Shown one piece after another: positions 8,192 through 16,828 of a stretch of 64,000 nt of DNA. The stretch covers positions 1 to 64,000 of the forward strand of contig NZ_BMOV01000013.1 in the NCBI RefSeq assembly GCF_014647255.1, given 5' to 3'. The notes beneath the pieces were generated by a model, which searched no databases, had not been told where the DNA came from, and saw only the letters and a list, made by a program, of their open reading frames with translations. The position numbers and the translations under genes are program-made. This DNA is from Iodidimonas muriae (lineage in GTDB: Bacteria; Pseudomonadota; Alphaproteobacteria; Sphingomonadales; Rhodothalassiaceae). The first letter of the stretch is position 1, and the number at the start of each line of letters is the position of its first letter.

Positions 8192-10670
8192 CTACCCCTT
8201 CTTCCGGCCTTCATTCTCCTGTGATGGGCCGAGCATGTGGCTTTCGACGACGGCGAGGTGTTTTCGGTAGCGGCTGGCGCGCATGTTCAGGGCGCGGCGC
8301 ACCAGAAGCGCCGCTGCGTTGTTGATGGGCAGCCATATGAGCGCATAGGCCCATATGGCCAGCGCATATTTCCAGCCGATGGCGCTGATGAAGATGCCGT
8401 AAACGGCCATCAAGGTCCCCAGAATCTGCGTGGCTTCCGTGGCCAGGAGCAGGCGCAGGGACGGCCATGGCTTCATCCAGAACCAGTTCTGGTTGCGTGT
8501 GACAAAGATGGTCAGATGCCCTGCCACCAGAAGCTTGAGGAAGATCAGCGTCTGGATCGTTTCCCGGGGCAGTTCCAGCACCCGATCGGCATACCAGAAC
8601 AGCAAGAAGCTGGCGCTGACACCCGTGATCCCGAGAGTCGTGGCGACGACCAGCACCCGCTGCATGTCCCAGCGCACCGGCTTTGGGGCCACATCGGCAT
8701 TGTCATAGGCGATCATCATGATCGGGAAGTCGTTGAGGATGGCCAGCAGCACGATCATGATCGCGGTCACGGGGTAGAAGTCGAAGATCAGGATGGACAG
8801 GGTCATGAAGGCCAGCACGCGGATCGTCTCGGCGATGCGGAAAATGGCATAGCTGGTCATCCGCTCGAAGATGCGGCGGGCTTCCTCGATGGCGCTGGCA
8901 ATGACGCTCAGCCCCTGTCCCGTCAGCACCACATCGGCGGCGGCGCGCGCGGCATCGGTGGCCCCGCTGACGGCAATTCCCACATCGGCCTGCTTGAGGG
9001 CCGGGGCGTCATTGACCCCATCACCCGTCATGGCCACGATATGATTGCGCGCCTGCAAGGCCCGCACGATCTTGAACTTGTGCTCGGGCAAGACGCGGGC
9101 CACCCCATCGGCCGCCTCGATCTGCCGGACGATATCGCTTGGCGAGGCGCCCTCAAAGATCTGCTCCGCCGCGCCGATATTCGTGCCCAACCCCAGCTTG
9201 CGGGCAATCTGACGCGCAATGGCTTCATGGTCGCCGGTGATCATCTTGATGGACAGCCCCATCTCCCGGGCCGTGGCGATGGTGGATGAGGCATCTTCGC
9301 GCGGGGGATCGTAGATCGGCACAAGCCCCAGGAAACGCCATGGCGCCTCGCCATCCTTCTGTGCCACCCCCAGGGCGCGATACCCCTTGCGGGCAAGCGC
9401 TTCCACCGCGCCTTCCAGGCGCTGACGGGTTTCGGGGTCCGGCTTTACCAGATCAAGGATGACCTGCGGCGCGCCCTTGCTGAAGCGCACGGTCTGCCCG
9501 TTGCGCCGGGCGGTGGCTTCGGCGCGTTTCGAGATGGGGTCGAAGGGCCGGAAGGAGGAAATGTCACAAGCCGCAGTCTCATCATCCGCCGCGGCCAGAA
9601 TGGCCTTGTCGATGGCATCGGGATCATGGCTGTTGCTCGCCAGGCGCGCCGCCAGAAGAAGCTGCGCGCGGCTCGTGCCTTTTTCGGCCTGCACATCGCC
9701 CACGGTCAATTGATTCCTGGTCAGCGTGCCGGTCTTGTCTGCGCAAAGCACATCCACGCCCGCCAGTTCCTCGATCGATACAAGGCGCGAGACGATGGCC
9801 TTCATGCGGGCCAGCTTTTCTGCTCCCACGGCCATGGTAACGGACAAGACAGTGGGCAGGGCGACAGGGATCGCAGCAACGGTGAGGATCAGGCTGAATT
9901 GCAAGGTCGTCAAAAAGGGCGTTTCGCGAAAGACCGACACGATCAGGATCAGCACCACAAGGGCCACCGTGCTGAGGATCAGGAAATTGCCGATATTCAG
10001 CACCGCGCGCTGGAAATGCGACCGGCTTTTGGCTGATTGCACGAGCTGCGCGGTCTTGCCGAAATAGCTGTTCATCCCGGTGGCGGTGACCATGCCGGTC
10101 CTCTCGCCCATCTTGACGATCGATCCCGAATAGGCCGTCTCGCCCCGCTTTTTCTCAACGGGCAGGCTTTCGCCGGTCAGCGCTGCTTCATCGACGCTCA
10201 GATAGGCTCCCTTGCGCATCGGCAATGTCGGCGGGGACGACATTGCCGATGCGCAAGGCCACGATGTCTCCGGGGACCAGATCCGCGGCGGGCAGGGTGG
10301 TCCATCTGCCGTCGCGCAAGGTTCGCGCGCTGAGCGCCAGATTTTCCTTGAGCGCTTCAATGGCGCTGCCGGCCCTGCTTTCCTGCCAGAAATCAACCCC
10401 GGCATTCACCAGCAACATGGTGACGATGATCGCAAAATCGGCCCAATCGCCCAAAAGCATCGACAAGATGGCGGCCGTCTCGATCATCCAGGGGATCGGC
10501 CCCCAGAAATATCCCAAGAAGCGCTCCAACGGGCGGAGCTTCTTTTCTGCCAGCGCGTTGGGGCCATATTGCTCCAGCCGTCGGGCCGCCTCTTGCGTGC
10601 TCAGGCCTTGCTCGATGTCGGTGGGTGGCAGGACTTCAGGCGGTTTTGAAGGATTGCTCTTCTTTGTCAT
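8192..10670 (-). pseudogene. Plasma-membrane-type proton-efflux P-type ATPase, frameshifted
   Basis: A P3A-type H+-ATPase gene in two frames. The first frame (10670 down to about 10213) starts MTKKSNP behind a GGAGG Shine-Dalgarno. It carries the cation ATPase N terminus (LSTQEAARRLEQYGPNAL), two membrane helices and the LVPGDIVALRIGNVVPAD motif. The second frame carries TGESLPVEK, the phosphorylation loop [42 protein letters not shown] and the C-terminal helices. The frames meet at a perfect inverted repeat (10210-10258) that replaces the residues normally between PAD and GAYLSVDEA. The rest of the gene looks undamaged. The start overlaps the SpoIIAA-like stop. The family exports protons at ATP cost. 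Recent inactivation is the simplest reading; a sequence error is the alternative. Confidence 0.85.
10210..10258. repeat. Perfect 21-bp inverted repeat at the ATPase frameshift
   Basis: The left arm at 10210-10230 is the exact reverse complement of the right arm at 10238-10258, with a 7-base loop (GCGGGGA). The right arm encodes the conserved ALRIGNVV segment of the ATPase. The left arm is an inverted copy sitting where other codons belong, and it shifts the frame. Confidence 0.95.
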
Positions 10671-11041
10671 GCGCTTTCCTCCTTCAAAAGCCATGCGCGG
10701 GCCGCCTCGAATTCGTCATCGGCAAAAACCTTCAGCGGATGGGGGAAGAACGCGCCGAAAAACAGCGTGGAATCGCGCAGCCATCTCAGATCGCTGACAA
10801 GAGCCAGGCGCGAGAAATCAAGCCAGTGCCGAAGCCCCAATTTGGCGTCCGACCAGATCGCGCCGGGCTCAAAGCCCTGAAAATCATCGGAAATGCGCAC
10901 CAAAAGCCGAACGTTTCCATAACGCCTGATCCTTTTTTCGATCTCGGGAAGCAGGATATGGGCATAATCTTCGGCGCTGACATGCCCCACATGGGACACG
11001 CCCAGCGCGTTCTTGGGAAAGCCTTTCAAAATGCGGATCAT
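10667..11041 (-). CDS. SpoIIAA-like (STAS-related) protein
   Basis: A protein of about 124 residues starting MIRILKGFPKNALGVSHVGHV. The alternation VGHVSAEDYAHILLPEIEKRI, VRLLVRISDDFQGFEPGAIW and FAVLVSDLRW-like strands matches the SpoIIAA-like family (STAS-related fold, DUF3478 type), small cytosolic proteins often found beside PHA and stress genes. The start was set at 11041 because GGAGGG lies 7 bases upstream and the resulting ATG overlaps the hydrolase stop by 4 bases. The 3' end likewise overlaps the ATPase start (ATGA). Its biochemical role is not established. Confidence 0.75.
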   Translation of the reverse strand: MIRILKGFPKNALGVSHVGHVSAEDYAHILLPEIEKRIRRYGNVRLLVRISDDFQGFEPGAIWSDAKLGLRHWLDFSRLALVSDLRWLRDSTLFFGAFFPHPLKVFADDEFEAARAWLLKEESA

Positions 11042-12189
11042 GGCATGGCCCTCCTTGCCCGGATGCATCGGCGCTGCTGGCCCTTGATCCATTGGGCGAT
11101 ACCCGGCCAGACGTCTTTCAGCGTTCTGGAGCCCATGAACAGGCCGATATGCCCGCCGGGAACCAGATTCTTGACGATCTGCTCTTGAGGCGTGCCCAAA
11201 AGATGCTCGGCAGCAAAGACCTGTTCCCGGGTGGTGATGTCGTCTGAAGCTCCGGCCAGCAGATAGGTGGGGCAGGTTACGTCCTTGAGTGATAAAGCGC
11301 GGCCCAGGCCGGTGAATTCTCCCTTGGCAAAGCGGTTTTCCTTGAACATCAGCCGGATCGCCTGAAGATAATAAATACCCGGCAGATCAATCGGATTTTC
11401 ATACCAGCGCTCGAACTGTTCGGTGCGCTTGAAATAGGATTTGTCCTCGATATGGGCGTAAAGATCGACGAATTTTTTGCCATATTGCACGCCGGGATGC
11501 ATGTTTTTCAAACCAGCCAGCATATATTGGCCCAGCATGCGGCCATCGCCCGCGGCGACCATTTCCTCATAGATGCTCAGTGGCAGGCTGTGGGCCAGCT
11601 TCTTGATCGGCCCGTTGCCGGCATCTGTGTCGATGGGCGCGCCGGCCAGCACCAAGGAGGCGACCTTTTCAGGGAAGCGGCAGGCATACATGGCGGATAA
11701 CCAGCCGCCTTGGCACAGCCCAACCAGCGCAACACGTCCGCCCAGATCGTCCACCACCACATTCATATCTTCGAGATATTTGTCGATATCATAATTGCGC
11801 ATCTCGGGGGTGGCCGATTTCCAGTCGGTTGCCAGTACATGGCTCAGGCCCGAGGCCAACAATGTTTCGATCAGGCTTTGGCCTTTCGCATAGTCGGCGA
11901 TGGTCGAGCTATGGCCCGCATAGGGCGCGTCCACCAGTACCGGCACAGCATCGCTTTTTTTGGGCGAGAAATCCCGCAAACGCATGGTGTCCAGATCCAG
12001 CAAAATCTTGTTTTCGGTCGCCCATTCCGATGGTGGCGGGTTTTCAATCTTCTCGGCCTCGGCAACGAAGCGCAGATTGTTCTGAAATGCTTGCAAGCCT
12101 TTTTCTTCCATCTCGATAGCGGCCGCCATTGGCCAGAAGGCCGGAACGCAATGTTCATATCGGGGTGTTTTCGCCTGTTCGGATGTCAT
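11038..12189 (-). CDS. Alpha/beta hydrolase, PhaC/PHA-depolymerase-like
   Basis: A 383-residue alpha/beta hydrolase. The nucleophile elbow is VGLCQGGW near residue 153, with Cys where lipases have Ser, the same G-x-C-x-G box as PHA synthases. A catalytic Asp is likely in GASDDITT near 318 and the His in PGGHIGLF near 350. The N-terminal half resembles the cap of PHA synthase/depolymerase-like proteins. It is shorter than a true synthase, so it may hydrolyse or transfer hydroxyacyl groups. It heads a tightly coupled operon with the SpoIIAA-like and ATPase genes and has a TGCACTGCA palindrome upstream like phaC, which ties it to polyhydroxyalkanoate metabolism. Exact reaction unknown. Confidence 0.75.
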   Translation of the reverse strand: MTSEQAKTPRYEHCVPAFWPMAAAIEMEEKGLQAFQNNLRFVAEAEKIENPPPSEWATENKILLDLDTMRLRDFSPKKSDAVPVLVDAPYAGHSSTIADYAKGQSLIETLLASGLSHVLATDWKSATPEMRNYDIDKYLEDMNVVVDDLGGRVALVGLCQGGWLSAMYACRFPEKVASLVLAGAPIDTDAGNGPIKKLAHSLPLSIYEEMVAAGDGRMLGQYMLAGLKNMHPGVQYGKKFVDLYAHIEDKSYFKRTEQFERWYENPIDLPGIYYLQAIRLMFKENRFAKGEFTGLGRALSLKDVTCPTYLLAGASDDITTREQVFAAEHLLGTPQEQIVKNLVPGGHIGLFMGSRTLKDVWPGIAQWIKGQQRRCIRARRAMP

Positions 12190-12221
12190 GGCATGGGTTT
12201 CCTGCTATGCGTTTAGCAATA

Positions 12222-12238
12222 TTGCTGCACTGCAACAA
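12222..12238. promoter_or_regulatory. TTG-N-TGCACTGCA-N-CAA palindrome upstream of the hydrolase operon
   Basis: A 17-base imperfect palindrome 33 bases before the hydrolase start. Its 9-base core TGCACTGCA is identical to the core of the larger palindrome upstream of phaC. PhaR-type PHA regulators recognise TGC-rich palindromes, so a shared PHA regulator is a reasonable inference. Confidence 0.45.
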
Positions 12239-12273
12239 TTCAAGTGACCACAATTTCTGCCGGGTTATGCGGC

Positions 12274-12336
12274 TTAGATGTCGCAGGGGGAGGATTTTAC
12301 GCAACCCTTGTAGTCGTTGATGTTTTTGACCGTCAT
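12274..12336 (-). CDS. Possible 20-residue peptide with two cysteines
   Basis: A short frame MTVKNINDYKGCVKSSPCDI with an AAGGGA Shine-Dalgarno 8 bases upstream. It lies between the ferric-reductase stop and the hydrolase regulatory site, on the same strand as both. I do not recognise it. The good ribosome site and spacing make translation possible, but a frame this short can arise by chance. Confidence 0.25.
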   Translation of the reverse strand: MTVKNINDYKGCVKSSPCDI

Positions 12337-12363
12337 GGGCGGGTCCCTTTTGGCAAAAAGGCC

Positions 12364-13713
12364 TCAGCGCAGGTTGAACATCTCCTGATGGAAGTCGGCA
12401 GGGCGCAGGCCATGTGCAATAAGATCGCGCCGCAGCACTTCGCCAAAGGCGGCTGGGCCGCAGAACCAGACGCTGGCCTTGGACCAATCGGGCAGCATTT
12501 CGCGCAGGCGTGCGCCGCTTAACAGACCGTCTTCCTGGTCACGCATCAGATGCAGCTTAACGCCGGCTGCAGCGGCATCCGCTTCCAGCAAGGCTTTCGG
12601 TTCCGGCGCGATTTTGGGCACCGTATGGATCAGGTCGATCCGCTTGCCATCGCCCGTTGCGGCCATGTGCTTTAATCGGGCGATGAAGGGCGTGATGCCG
12701 ATTCCGGCACCGATCCAGATCTGCCGGTCTTTGCTATCGTCGAAGGTGAAGCGTCCATAAGGCCCTTCGACGGTGACACCGTCATTGACTGCCAGCGCCT
12801 TCGGCAGCCGTTGAGTATAATCGCCCAAGGCTTTGCTGATGAAGGTGATGGATCGGGTTGCTGGGTCCCAGGACGAGGCGATCGTGAAGGGATGTGCGCC
12901 TTCCTTGCGATCGAAGGTGACAAAGGCGAACTGGCCTGCCTCATGTCCGGGCCAGCCCTTGCCCATTGCGACCTTGATTTCGGTTACTTTCATTGATGGG
13001 AACTGACGCAAAGCGGCGATCTGGCCCGGCACCTGTCGGCTTCGACCAATCTGCCGGGTGAGCGCGAACGCCGCCGCCACGACACCACCGGCCATCAAAA
13101 GGGCGGTGACAAGCCCCACCGGCTGTGTCCATGCGTCGAAATCCATCAGGACGGCTGCGTGGAAGACCAGTACAAGATAGACAATGGCAATCAGGGTGTG
13201 GGTCGCCGCGAAGAACCGGTATGGAATCCGCTTGATAAGCGCAATGGCGAGCAGTGCAACGGCCACATAGAAGGCCCATTCCCCCAGCATTTCGGCCATT
13301 TCACGCTGGCTGTTGAAAAACTGTTGAACCGCGCCAAGATCGGGCAGTCCGTCTTTGTGATGCTGCCGCTTGCGTGGTTCCAATAGTCCCCAGGAAACGG
13401 CCCATTTCGGCCCGTTAACCCAGAGCCAGTGGAATATGGACATCACCAACGCGGTCATGCCGAGCCATTTGTGCAGCCGGTAGGATTTATCGAGCCCGTT
13501 TAGCCAGCGTTCCACCTTTGGGGACCGCACGGCCAGGATCATCGCAACACTCATCGCACCGATGCCCAGGACGCCGGAATATTGCACCAATAAATGGCGA
13601 ATGGTGAAGATGGTGAGGGTTTCGGGCAGGGGCAGGTTGGCGGCGATCCATAAAACGCTCAGGCCGAGCATCAGGGCCCAAAGGGTTATTCTAATCGGTT
13701 TCATTGCAGTCAT
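12364..13713 (-). CDS. Ferric-reductase-like transmembrane flavocytochrome oxidoreductase
   Basis: A 449-residue protein with an N-terminal six-helix ferric-reductase domain (residues about 1-215) containing membrane histidines (HKWLGMTALVMSIFHWLW, AATHTLIAIVYLVLVFHAAV) that bind haem b. An FAD-binding domain follows (AHPFTIASS near residue 272), then an NAD(P)-binding ferredoxin-reductase domain (GAGIGITPFIA near 337 and FCGPAAFGEVLR near 417). It moves electrons from NAD(P)H through FAD and haem across the inner membrane to an unknown acceptor such as Fe(III), a quinone or oxygen. It is divergent from phaC, and the low-oxygen box between them could control both. Confidence 0.88.
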   Translation of the reverse strand: MTAMKPIRITLWALMLGLSVLWIAANLPLPETLTIFTIRHLLVQYSGVLGIGAMSVAMILAVRSPKVERWLNGLDKSYRLHKWLGMTALVMSIFHWLWVNGPKWAVSWGLLEPRKRQHHKDGLPDLGAVQQFFNSQREMAEMLGEWAFYVAVALLAIALIKRIPYRFFAATHTLIAIVYLVLVFHAAVLMDFDAWTQPVGLVTALLMAGGVVAAAFALTRQIGRSRQVPGQIAALRQFPSMKVTEIKVAMGKGWPGHEAGQFAFVTFDRKEGAHPFTIASSWDPATRSITFISKALGDYTQRLPKALAVNDGVTVEGPYGRFTFDDSKDRQIWIGAGIGITPFIARLKHMAATGDGKRIDLIHTVPKIAPEPKALLEADAAAAGVKLHLMRDQEDGLLSGARLREMLPDWSKASVWFCGPAAFGEVLRRDLIAHGLRPADFHQEMFNLR

Positions 13714-13865
13714 CCTTGTACAGACTCATGTGCGATCCGGTTTGGTCTCCATTGCGCCCAAGGAAATGTGGCCAACTTTGGCGGTCGAATGGCGTTCATG
13801 CATGAGAGGGCCGATGCTGCTACGCAATATTATAACTAGGAAATATCGATTTGGTCATGGTTTTG

Positions 13866-13879
13866 TTGATCCAGATCAA
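13866..13879. promoter_or_regulatory. FNR/FixK/Anr-type box upstream of phaC
   Basis: TTGAT-CCAG-ATCAA is a perfect match to the TTGAT-N4-ATCAA consensus bound by FNR/FixK/Anr-family regulators under low oxygen. It is centred 184 bases before the phaC start and 159 bases before the divergent ferric-reductase start. The rest of the 343-base intergenic region (13714-14056) has no gene I can support. Confidence 0.75.
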
Positions 13880-13896
13880 TATTGCACTGCAATATT
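13878..13896. promoter_or_regulatory. 19-bp perfect palindrome overlapping the FNR-type box
   Basis: AATATTGCA-C-TGCAATATT is a perfect dyad overlapping the last two bases of the FNR-type box. The core TGCACTGCA recurs at 12226-12234. The TGCA-rich form fits PhaR-type operators, and the overlap suggests competition or cooperation between the two regulators. Confidence 0.5.
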
Positions 13897-14056
13897 TTCG
13901 CTAGACAGGGATGTGGCGGCCTCGGTCGGGGCGATATGGAATTGGTCCCGGTGGGTGTATCGGCGATGTGCCGGTGCCGGATTGACCCTTTCAAAGTCAG
14001 TGTTTTGCCGCGCCTTTCAAGCTGATGGCGCCTCATGAAATCGGGAGAGAGACATC

Positions 14057-15991
14057 ATGCAATCGAGATCTGGACAGGATGGGCGAGGCAAGACCAATCG
14101 ACGGGCTGTGGCTCAACCAACCCGCAGCTCTCGTAAGGTGGTGAAGAGGACCCCGGATATGACGGATGCGGACAAGCCCAAAAACGGCGCCGCCGATAAG
14201 CAACAGGCGCGGAAGGTCAAGCCTTTAGCGGCAGCGCTGACAGCCATTTGTGATGATCGGGTGCCGCCCGGTCATTATACGGCTCAGGCCATCGATCGCG
14301 CCTTCAAGGCGAATTTGGCGCGGCTTACCAATGGCTTGTCTCCGGCCGGGCTTGCGGACCTTTATTTCAACTGGCTTGCGCATTTGTCCCTGTCTCCGGG
14401 GAAGCATGCGGAACTGGCAGAGAAAGCCAGCCGGAAGCTTGCGCGTCTTATGCTTTTTGCAGGGCAATCGGGGGCAAACCCCGAGGTGCCGCCCTGCATC
14501 GAGCCATTGCCGCAAGACCGCAGATTCGCGGGCAAGGAATGGCAGCAATGGCCTTATAATCTGATCTATCAGTCGTTCCTGCTTTCGCAGCAATGGTGGT
14601 ATAACGCGACGACCGATATTGACGGCCTTTCGGATAAGGACGAGCAGGTCATTTCCTTTGTGGCACGGCAATTGCTCGATCTATATGCCCCGTCAAATTT
14701 CATTTGGACCAATCCTGAAATTCTGAAGGCCACCATAGAACAGGGCGGCATGAACCTTATCAAAGGGGCTCAAAATCTTGCCGCCGATTGGCAGCGGGGG
14801 ATGGCTGGCAAAAAGCCGGTCGGCACAGATGATTATCAAGTCGGGCAGAACATCGCCGTTACGCCCGGCAAGGTCGTTTATCGCAATCACTTGATCGAGT
14901 TGATCCAATACACACCGACAACGGATAAGGTCTATCCGGAGCCCATTCTCGTCGTTCCGGCATGGATCATGAAATATTATATCCTTGATCTTTCGCCGCA
15001 CAATTCTTTGGTCAAATATCTGGTTGATCAGGGCCATACGGTTTTCATGATTTCGTGGCGCAATCCGACATCGGAGGATCGTAATCTGGGGATGGAGGAT
15101 TATCGCCGGCTCGGCGTTATGGATGTCCTTGATGCCGTTTCGTCTATCGTTCCCGATCGCAAGGTTCATGCGGTTGGCTATTGCCTTGGCGGGACATTGT
15201 TGTCGATCGCGGCTGCTGCGATGGCCCGTGATGGTGATGACCGCTTGGCAACCATCACGACCCTTGCCACGCAAGTGGATTTCACCGAAGCGGGCGAGCT
15301 GATGCTGTTCATCCGGGAAAGCGAAGTTTCCTATCTGGAAAACATGATGTGGGATCGGGGATTTCTGGACGGCTCCCAGATGGCCGGCGCCTTCCAGATC
15401 TTGCGTTCCAATGATCTGATCTGGTCGCGTTTGGCGCATGAATATCTTCTAGGCAAACGCGCAGGCATGAATGATCTCATGGCGTGGAATGCGGATCTCA
15501 CTCGTATGCCTTATAAAATGCACTCGGAATATCTGCGCGGGCTTTTCCTGAACAATGATCTGGCGTCCGGACGTTTCATGGTTGAAGGCCGGCCGATTAA
15601 CCTTGCGGATATCCGGACCCCCATTTTTGCCGTGGGGACGGTCAAGGATCATGTCGCCCCTTGGCGGTCTGTCCATAAAATCACCTTCCATCCCGCCACC
15701 GATGTCACCTTTTTGCTGACCAGCGGCGGCCATAATGCCGGTATCGTCAGCGAGCCGGGCCATCCGCGCCGCAATTATCAGGTCGCCACCAAACATGCGG
15801 GGGAGACGTATATCGATCCGGATACTTGGCACGCACAAACGCCATATAAGGACGGTTCCTGGTGGCCGGAATGGCAGGCTTGGCTGGCTGGTCATTCCAC
15901 CGGCCCCGTCGCCCCGCCGCCCATGGGGACGCCGGGCAAGCGCTATGCCCCGATCTGCGATGCCCCGGGCACCTATGTTTTTCAGGAGTAG
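14057..15991 (+). CDS. phaC: Class I poly(3-hydroxyalkanoate) synthase
   Basis: A 644-residue cytosolic, granule-surface enzyme polymerising (R)-3-hydroxyacyl-CoA into polyhydroxyalkanoate. It has the PhaC N-terminal domain (WQQWPYNLIYQSFLLSQQWW near residue 157), the lipase-like box AVGYCLGGT with nucleophile Cys near 377, the catalytic Asp in AVGTVKDHVAPW near 532 and His in GGHNAGIV near 562. WWPEWQAWL near the C terminus is typical of class I. The Lys/Arg-rich, Gln-rich first 60 residues are a variable extension. The GGGAGAGAG Shine-Dalgarno supports the start at 14057. It leads an operon with fabI 4 bases downstream. Control by oxygen is suggested by the FNR-type box upstream. Confidence 0.95.
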   Translation: MQSRSGQDGRGKTNRRAVAQPTRSSRKVVKRTPDMTDADKPKNGAADKQQARKVKPLAAALTAICDDRVPPGHYTAQAIDRAFKANLARLTNGLSPAGLADLYFNWLAHLSLSPGKHAELAEKASRKLARLMLFAGQSGANPEVPPCIEPLPQDRRFAGKEWQQWPYNLIYQSFLLSQQWWYNATTDIDGLSDKDEQVISFVARQLLDLYAPSNFIWTNPEILKATIEQGGMNLIKGAQNLAADWQRGMAGKKPVGTDDYQVGQNIAVTPGKVVYRNHLIELIQYTPTTDKVYPEPILVVPAWIMKYYILDLSPHNSLVKYLVDQGHTVFMISWRNPTSEDRNLGMEDYRRLGVMDVLDAVSSIVPDRKVHAVGYCLGGTLLSIAAAAMARDGDDRLATITTLATQVDFTEAGELMLFIRESEVSYLENMMWDRGFLDGSQMAGAFQILRSNDLIWSRLAHEYLLGKRAGMNDLMAWNADLTRMPYKMHSEYLRGLFLNNDLASGRFMVEGRPINLADIRTPIFAVGTVKDHVAPWRSVHKITFHPATDVTFLLTSGGHNAGIVSEPGHPRRNYQVATKHAGETYIDPDTWHAQTPYKDGSWWPEWQAWLAGHSTGPVAPPPMGTPGKRYAPICDAPGTYVFQE

Positions 15992-15995
15992 GGGC

Positions 15996-16772
15996 ATGAA
16001 TCCGCCATTGGAGCTACTTAAGGGTAAGAAGGGGCTGATTGTCGGCATCGCCAATGAGCACTCCATGGCATCGGGCTGCGCACAGGCCTTCCATGATGCG
16101 GGAGCCGCGCTGGCCGTGACCTATCTGAACGACAAGGCCAGGCCCTTTGTGGAGCCGGTGGCACAGGCCGTGGGGGCCGAGATCTTCATGCCCCTTGATG
16201 TGGAATCCGATGCGCAGATGGATCGGCTTTTTACTCAGATCGAAAGCCGCTGGGGGCGTCTGGACTTCGTGCTGCATTCGATCGCCTTTTGCCCGAAGGC
16301 GGATCTTCAAGGCCGGGTGGTGGATTGCTCGCGCGCGGGCTTTGCCACGGCCATGGACATTTCGGTCCATTCCCTGATCCGCATGGTGCACCGGGCCGAG
16401 CCCCTCATGAAAGAGGGCGGCTGTGTGCTGACCATGAGCTATTATGGGGCCGAAAAGGTCGTCGATCATTATAACATCATGGGGCCGGTGAAGGCGGCGC
16501 TGGAGTCCGTCACGCGCTATCTGGCGGCGGAGCTGGGGCCGAAGGGTATTCGCGTCAATGCCTTGTCTCCGGGGCCGGTCATGACCCGGGCAGGATCGGG
16601 GATCGCGCATTTCGATAAATTGATCGACGAGGCGCGTTCTCGCGCACCGGAGCAGCGGCTTGTCACGATTGAAGAGGTGGGGGCTGTCGCGGTTGGCCTC
16701 GTTTCCGATCAGGCCAAAGCCGTTACCGGCAATATCGCCTATGTCGATGCGGGCTATCATGTCATGTCCTAG
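15996..16772 (+). CDS. fabI: Enoyl-[acyl-carrier-protein] reductase (NADH), FabI
   Basis: A 258-residue SDR of the FabI type, which reduces the trans-2-enoyl-ACP double bond in fatty acid elongation. It starts LLKGKKGLIVGIANEHSMA, the atypical FabI dinucleotide motif. The catalytic pair fits Y-x6-K in HYNIMGPVKAAL near residue 157, and the NALSPGPVMTRAGSG loop follows. The start at 15996 was chosen for its GGAG Shine-Dalgarno just after the phaC stop and because the protein then has the usual FabI length. A FabI copy inside a PHA/acetate operon is unlikely to be the housekeeping enzyme. It may act as an NADH sink or on CoA thioesters. Confidence 0.9.
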   Translation: MNPPLELLKGKKGLIVGIANEHSMASGCAQAFHDAGAALAVTYLNDKARPFVEPVAQAVGAEIFMPLDVESDAQMDRLFTQIESRWGRLDFVLHSIAFCPKADLQGRVVDCSRAGFATAMDISVHSLIRMVHRAEPLMKEGGCVLTMSYYGAEKVVDHYNIMGPVKAALESVTRYLAAELGPKGIRVNALSPGPVMTRAGSGIAHFDKLIDEARSRAPEQRLVTIEEVGAVAVGLVSDQAKAVTGNIAYVDAGYHVMS

Positions 16773-16828
16773 AGGCGAGGATGAGATGCCTCCCCATGCC
16801 GCACGCTCCGGACACTGAGGAACAGCGA

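Noticed and set aside
8237-9289. 350-residue antisense frame over the P-type ATPase
   Set aside because: Compositional shadow with His/Gly/Asp-rich repeats and no family similarity.
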